Origin: an uncultured Gemmatimonadota bacterium
Lineage (GTDB): Bacteria > Gemmatimonadota > Gemmatimonadetes > Gemmatimonadales > GWC2-71-9
Direction: 5' to 3'
Length of the DNA: 8,050 nucleotides
Assembly: GCA_937961295.1 (NCBI GenBank)
Contig: CALGOK010000138.1
Location: 1 to 8,050, forward strand
Shown: positions 5,541-8,050 of the stretch, in pieces
How positions within the stretch are numbered: the stretch's first letter is position 1
How the letters are laid out: every line of letters begins with the position of its first letter
Position numbers and translations under genes: made by a program
The notes under the pieces: model-generated
What the model was told of the DNA's origin: nothing
What the model saw: the letters and a program-made list of their open reading frames with translations, nothing else
The model's database searches: none

Positions 5541-6604
5541 GCGGACGGCCGCGCGCGGTGGGGCAGCCGATCACCGGTCGCAAGATCCGGATGGCGGTGG
5601 TGGGCTGCGGCCGAATCGCCGAGCGGCACTTCGAGGCGTTCGCTGCGCACGCCGCCGATTGCGAGGTGGTGGCCGTGTGCGACACCGACGCTGCCGCGCT
5701 CGCGGCGGCGGTGGAGCACACCGGTGCCAAGGGGTTCGCCTCGCTCGATGCGCTGCTCGCCGGCTCCGACGCCGACGTGGTGGTGCTGGCGACCCCGAGC
5801 GGGCTCCACGCCCGCCAGGCCATCCGCTGCGCCGAAGCGGGTCGGCACGTGGTGACCGAGAAGCCGATGGCCACCCGGTGGGAGGACGGGAAGGCGATGG
5901 TGGCGGCCTGCGACGCAGCCGACGTCCGGCTCTTCGTCGTCAAGCAGAACCGCCGCAACGCCACGATCCAGCTGCTCAAGCGGGCGGTCGATGCCGGCCG
6001 CTTCGGCCGGATCCACATGGTGGCCGTCAACGTCTTCTGGTCGCGGCCCCAGGAGTATTACGACTCGGCCGAGTGGCGGGGCACCTGGGAGTTCGACGGC
6101 GGCGCGTTCATGAACCAGGCGAGCCACTACGTCGACCTGCTCGACTGGCTGGTGGGGCCGGTGGAGAGCCTCCAGGCCTACACCGCGACCCTGGCCCGGC
6201 AGATCGAGGTGGAGGACACGGGGGTGCTGGCGATCCGGTGGCGGAGCGGCGCGCTGGGGACCATGGCGGTCACCATGCTCACCCATCCGCGAAACTACGA
6301 GGTCTACACTCTTTCCCTACACGACGCTCTTCCGATCTGCGGGGTTGCGGTCAACCAGATCGAGCACTGGGAGTTCGCCGACAGCCACCCCGACGACGCC
6401 CGGGTGGCCGATGCGTCGTATGCGACCACCTCGGTCTACGGCCATGGCCACCGGGGATACTACGAGAACGTGATCGGCACCCTGCGCGGCACGGAACTTC
6501 CGGAGACCGATGGCCGCGAAGGCCTGCACTCCCTCGAGCTGCTCATTGCCACCTACCTGGCGGCCCGCGACGGCCGTCGGGTGGCCCTGCCCCTGGAGTA
6601 CTGA
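5537..6604 (+). CDS. wbpB: Gfo/Idh/MocA dehydrogenase (WbpB/WlbA-like), internally corrupted by adapter sequence
   Basis: Expected to oxidise C3 of UDP-N-acetylglucosaminuronate with NAD, giving the ketone used by the aminotransferase. The 355-residue product has a Rossmann start MAVVGCGRIAERH (G23, G25, A28), ATPSGLHA (85-92), the EKP motif with K109, and the C-terminal-domain stretch GGAFMNQASHYVDLLDWL with H197, the pattern of WbpB/WlbA enzymes. The GTG at 5537 is chosen for its good ribosome site (GGGAG, 5524-5528) and its four-base overlap with the previous stop; an in-frame ATG at 5591 would leave out only a short N-terminal tail. Residues 256-267 (VYTLSLHDALPI) are translated from an Illumina adapter and are not biological. 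Homologues as I remember them carry a beta-hairpin there, roughly GSxTxxGxxGTVxIGGVAVN, and the window resumes at GVAVNQIEHWEF. The frame stays open across the insert, so the gene looks intact but is not. The real gene is probably functional. Confidence 0.88.
   Translation: MSGRPRAVGQPITGRKIRMAVVGCGRIAERHFEAFAAHAADCEVVAVCDTDAAALAAAVEHTGAKGFASLDALLAGSDADVVVLATPSGLHARQAIRCAEAGRHVVTEKPMATRWEDGKAMVAACDAADVRLFVVKQNRRNATIQLLKRAVDAGRFGRIHMVAVNVFWSRPQEYYDSAEWRGTWEFDGGAFMNQASHYVDLLDWLVGPVESLQAYTATLARQIEVEDTGVLAIRWRSGALGTMAVTMLTHPRNYEVYTLSLHDALPICGVAVNQIEHWEFADSHPDDARVADASYATTSVYGHGHRGYYENVIGTLRGTELPETDGREGLHSLELLIATYLAARDGRRVALPLEY
6303..6338 (+). other. Illumina TruSeq adapter sequence (assembly artefact)
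   Basis: These 36 bases match, as I know it, the 3' part of the Illumina TruSeq universal adapter / read 1 primer site, starting TCTACACTCTTTCCC and ending GACGCTCTTCCGATCT. The two translations, LSLHDALPI in the gene frame and FPTRRSSDL in another frame, are well-known hallmarks of adapter contamination in protein databases. Base composition drops well below that of the surrounding gene. The adapter replaces true sequence; by comparison with the remembered family pattern about 42 bases may be missing, but that number is an estimate. The join may also link two fragments that are not exactly adjacent in the genome. Confidence 0.97.
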
Positions 6605-6609
6605 CCGCC

Positions 6610-7896
6610 ATGTCCCTTGCCAACGACCTGATCGCCCGCGCCGAGCGACGCGACCTCACCATCGGCATCGTCGGCCTCGGCTACGTGGGGCTGCCGCTGG
6701 CCGTCGAGCTCGGGCGCGCCGGCTTCCGCGTCCTCGGCTACGACATCTCCGATCGGGTGGTGCGTGCCCTCAACGCGGGCACCTCGCACATCAAGGATGT
6801 CACCTCCCGCGAGGTCGCCGAGCTGCGGGAGGGGGGCCGGTTCGAGGCGACCACCGACGCGGCGCGCCTCGCGGAGGCCGACGCGATCTCGATCTGCGTG
6901 CCGACGCCGCTGTCGAAGTACAAGGACCCCGACGTCTCGTTCATCGTGGCGGCCACCGAGGCGGTGAAGTCCTCGCTGCGCCAGGGGCAGGTGATCATCC
7001 TCGAGAGCACCACCTACCCGGGCACCACCCGCGAGATCGTGCTGCCGGCGCTGGAGAGCACCGGGCTCACGGTGGGCACCGACTTCTTCCTCGCGTTCTC
7101 GCCCGAGCGGGTCGACCCGGGCAACCCGAAGTACAACACCAAGAACACCCCCAAGGTGGTGGGCGGGATCACGCCCGACTGCGTGCGCGTGGCGTGCGCG
7201 ATGTACGCCCCGGCGATCGACACGCTGGTCCCGGTGAGCACCACCGAGGCGGCGGAGCTGGTGAAGCTGCTGGAGAACACCTTCCGCAGCGTGAACATCG
7301 GCCTCGTCAACGAGATGGCGATCGTCTGCGACAAGCTGGGCGTGGACGTGTGGGAGGTGATCGAGGCGGCGGCGACGAAGCCGTTCGGCTTCATGAAGTG
7401 TCTGCCGGGGCCCGGCCTCGGCGGGCACTGCATCCCGATCGACCCGCACTACCTCGCGTGGAAGATGCGCGGCCTCAACTACAAGACCCGGTTCATCGAC
7501 CTCGCCGGCGAGCTCAACAGCGAGATGCCGCTGTTCTGGGTCCGCAAGCTGATGGAGGACCTCAACCTCGCCGGCCGACCGATCAAGGGGGCCAAGGTGC
7601 TGGTCCTCGGGGTGGCATACAAGAAGGACATCGACGACCTGCGCGAGTCGCCGGCGCTCGACATCCTCGGCCTGCTGCACCAGTACGGCGCCGACGTGAG
7701 CTACCACGATCCGTTCGTGCCGCGCTTCAGCGAGGCGGGATACGACTACGAGTCGGTGCCGCTCACCGAGGCGCGGGTGCGCGAGGCCGACGCGGTGCTG
7801 GTGGTGACCGACCACACCGACATCGACTGGGCGATGGTCAAGCGTGCCGCGCGGCTTGCCGTCGACACCCGGCACGTGCTGAGCCGGGTGGGCTGA
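6610..7896 (+). CDS. wbpA: UDP-N-acetylglucosamine 6-dehydrogenase (WbpA-like nucleotide-sugar dehydrogenase)
   Basis: Expected to oxidise C6 of UDP-GlcNAc in two NAD-dependent steps to UDP-GlcNAc uronic acid, the entry step of the pathway encoded here. The 428-residue protein shows the N-terminal Rossmann motif IVGLGYVGLPLA (20-31), CVPTPL (96-101), ESTTYPGTTRE (132-142), FSPERVDPGN (163-172), KLLENTFRSVNIGLVNE (219-235), the catalytic cysteine C274 in GLGGHCIPIDPHYL, and a C-terminal domain with LGVAYKKDIDDLRESPALD (333-351). These assign it to the UDP-GlcNAc/UDP-ManNAc dehydrogenase branch. UDP-ManNAc dehydrogenase (WecC-like) is the alternative, but the D-E-B neighbours favour UDP-GlcNAc. 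The ATG at 6610 begins five bases after the previous stop, with TGGAG (6594-6598) upstream. Its TGA shares one base with the next ATG. No abnormal residue is seen. Confidence 0.9.
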   Translation: MSLANDLIARAERRDLTIGIVGLGYVGLPLAVELGRAGFRVLGYDISDRVVRALNAGTSHIKDVTSREVAELREGGRFEATTDAARLAEADAISICVPTPLSKYKDPDVSFIVAATEAVKSSLRQGQVIILESTTYPGTTREIVLPALESTGLTVGTDFFLAFSPERVDPGNPKYNTKNTPKVVGGITPDCVRVACAMYAPAIDTLVPVSTTEAAELVKLLENTFRSVNIGLVNEMAIVCDKLGVDVWEVIEAAATKPFGFMKCLPGPGLGGHCIPIDPHYLAWKMRGLNYKTRFIDLAGELNSEMPLFWVRKLMEDLNLAGRPIKGAKVLVLGVAYKKDIDDLRESPALDILGLLHQYGADVSYHDPFVPRFSEAGYDYESVPLTEARVREADAVLVVTDHTDIDWAMVKRAARLAVDTRHVLSRVG

Positions 7897-8050
7897 TGCG
7901 GGTCACCGTCATCGGCTCCGGCTACGTCGGCCTGGTGGCGGGCGCGTGCCTCGCCGAGACCGGCAACGACGTGGTCTGTGCCGACCGCGACACCGGCAAG
8001 GTGGAGCGGCTCCGCCGCGGCGAGCTGCCGATCTACGAGCCCGGCCTGGA
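7896..8050 (+). CDS. UDP-glucose 6-dehydrogenase-like protein, N-terminal fragment (cut by window edge)
   Basis: Only the first 51 codons are present. They read MRVTVIGSGYVGLVAGACLAE, then GNDVVCADRDTGKVERLRRGELPIYEPGL. This is the NAD-binding start of the UDP-glucose/GDP-mannose dehydrogenase family; the GSGYVGLV...CLAE and PIYEPGL signatures fit the UDP-glucose 6-dehydrogenase branch (Ugd/TuaD type), which makes UDP-glucuronic acid. The ATG overlaps the previous TGA by one base (TGATG), with G-rich sequence just upstream, so it belongs to the same operon. The catalytic cysteine and C-terminal domain lie beyond the right edge, so activity and exact substrate cannot be judged. Confidence 0.85.
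   Translation, partial: MRVTVIGSGYVGLVAGACLAETGNDVVCADRDTGKVERLRRGELPIYEPGL

Noticed and set aside
6303..6338. Novel 12-residue insertion or mobile fragment in the dehydrogenase
   Set aside because: The bases are sequencing adapter, not genomic DNA.
5659..6609. Long frame that would fuse an extra N-terminal region to the WbpA-like dehydrogenase
   Set aside because: The upstream part is an out-of-frame shadow of the WbpB-like gene and includes the adapter translation FPTRRSSDL; the true start is the ATG at 6610.

Overview
The window is a stretch of very GC-rich (roughly 70%) bacterial chromosome, densely packed with genes that show strong G/C third-position bias. Gemmatimonadota or a similar high-GC environmental phylum is my best guess, from protein style and the GGAGGATGGA-type intergenic repeats. 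That is an impression; no marker gene in the window settles it. An Illumina adapter sequence inside one gene shows that this is an assembled, probably metagenomic, contig with at least one artificial join.

Left part (1-2006, minus strand): a two-component system. A membrane histidine kinase is followed, with a one-base stop/start overlap, by a response regulator whose C-terminal part runs off the left edge. Between it and the next gene lies a 367-base divergent intergenic region (2007-2373). It holds a purine-rich repeat: a 28-base direct repeat plus a perfect 24-base inverted copy that can fold into a long hairpin. I see no convincing promoter there.

Middle (2374-3669, plus strand): one secreted protein with a signal peptide, a helical N-terminal part and an SMP-30/NHL-like beta-propeller. 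Two strong GC hairpins follow it (3673-3724), then a good -10-like box just ahead of the next operon.

Right part (3780 to the right edge, plus strand): a tight nucleotide-sugar operon. In order it encodes a WbpD-type N-acetyltransferase with a C-terminal zinc ribbon, a WbpE-type DegT/DnrJ aminotransferase, a WbpB-type Gfo/Idh/MocA dehydrogenase, a WbpA-type UDP-HexNAc 6-dehydrogenase, and the start of a second, UDP-glucose-6-dehydrogenase-like gene. The first four are the enzymes expected to convert UDP-GlcNAc to UDP-2,3-diacetamido-2,3-dideoxy-glucuronic acid (UDP-GlcNAc3NAcA): A oxidises C6, B oxidises C3, E transaminates C3 and D acetylates the amine. The sugar would feed O-antigen, capsule, exopolysaccharide or glycoprotein synthesis. 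No 2-epimerase (WbpI) or glycosyltransferase is visible; both could lie to the right.

I found no undescribed biological system. The points most worth acting on are the adapter inside the dehydrogenase gene (6303-6338), which makes residues 256-267 of that protein false, the intergenic hairpin repeat, and a hairpin that may mask the ribosome binding site of the aminotransferase.
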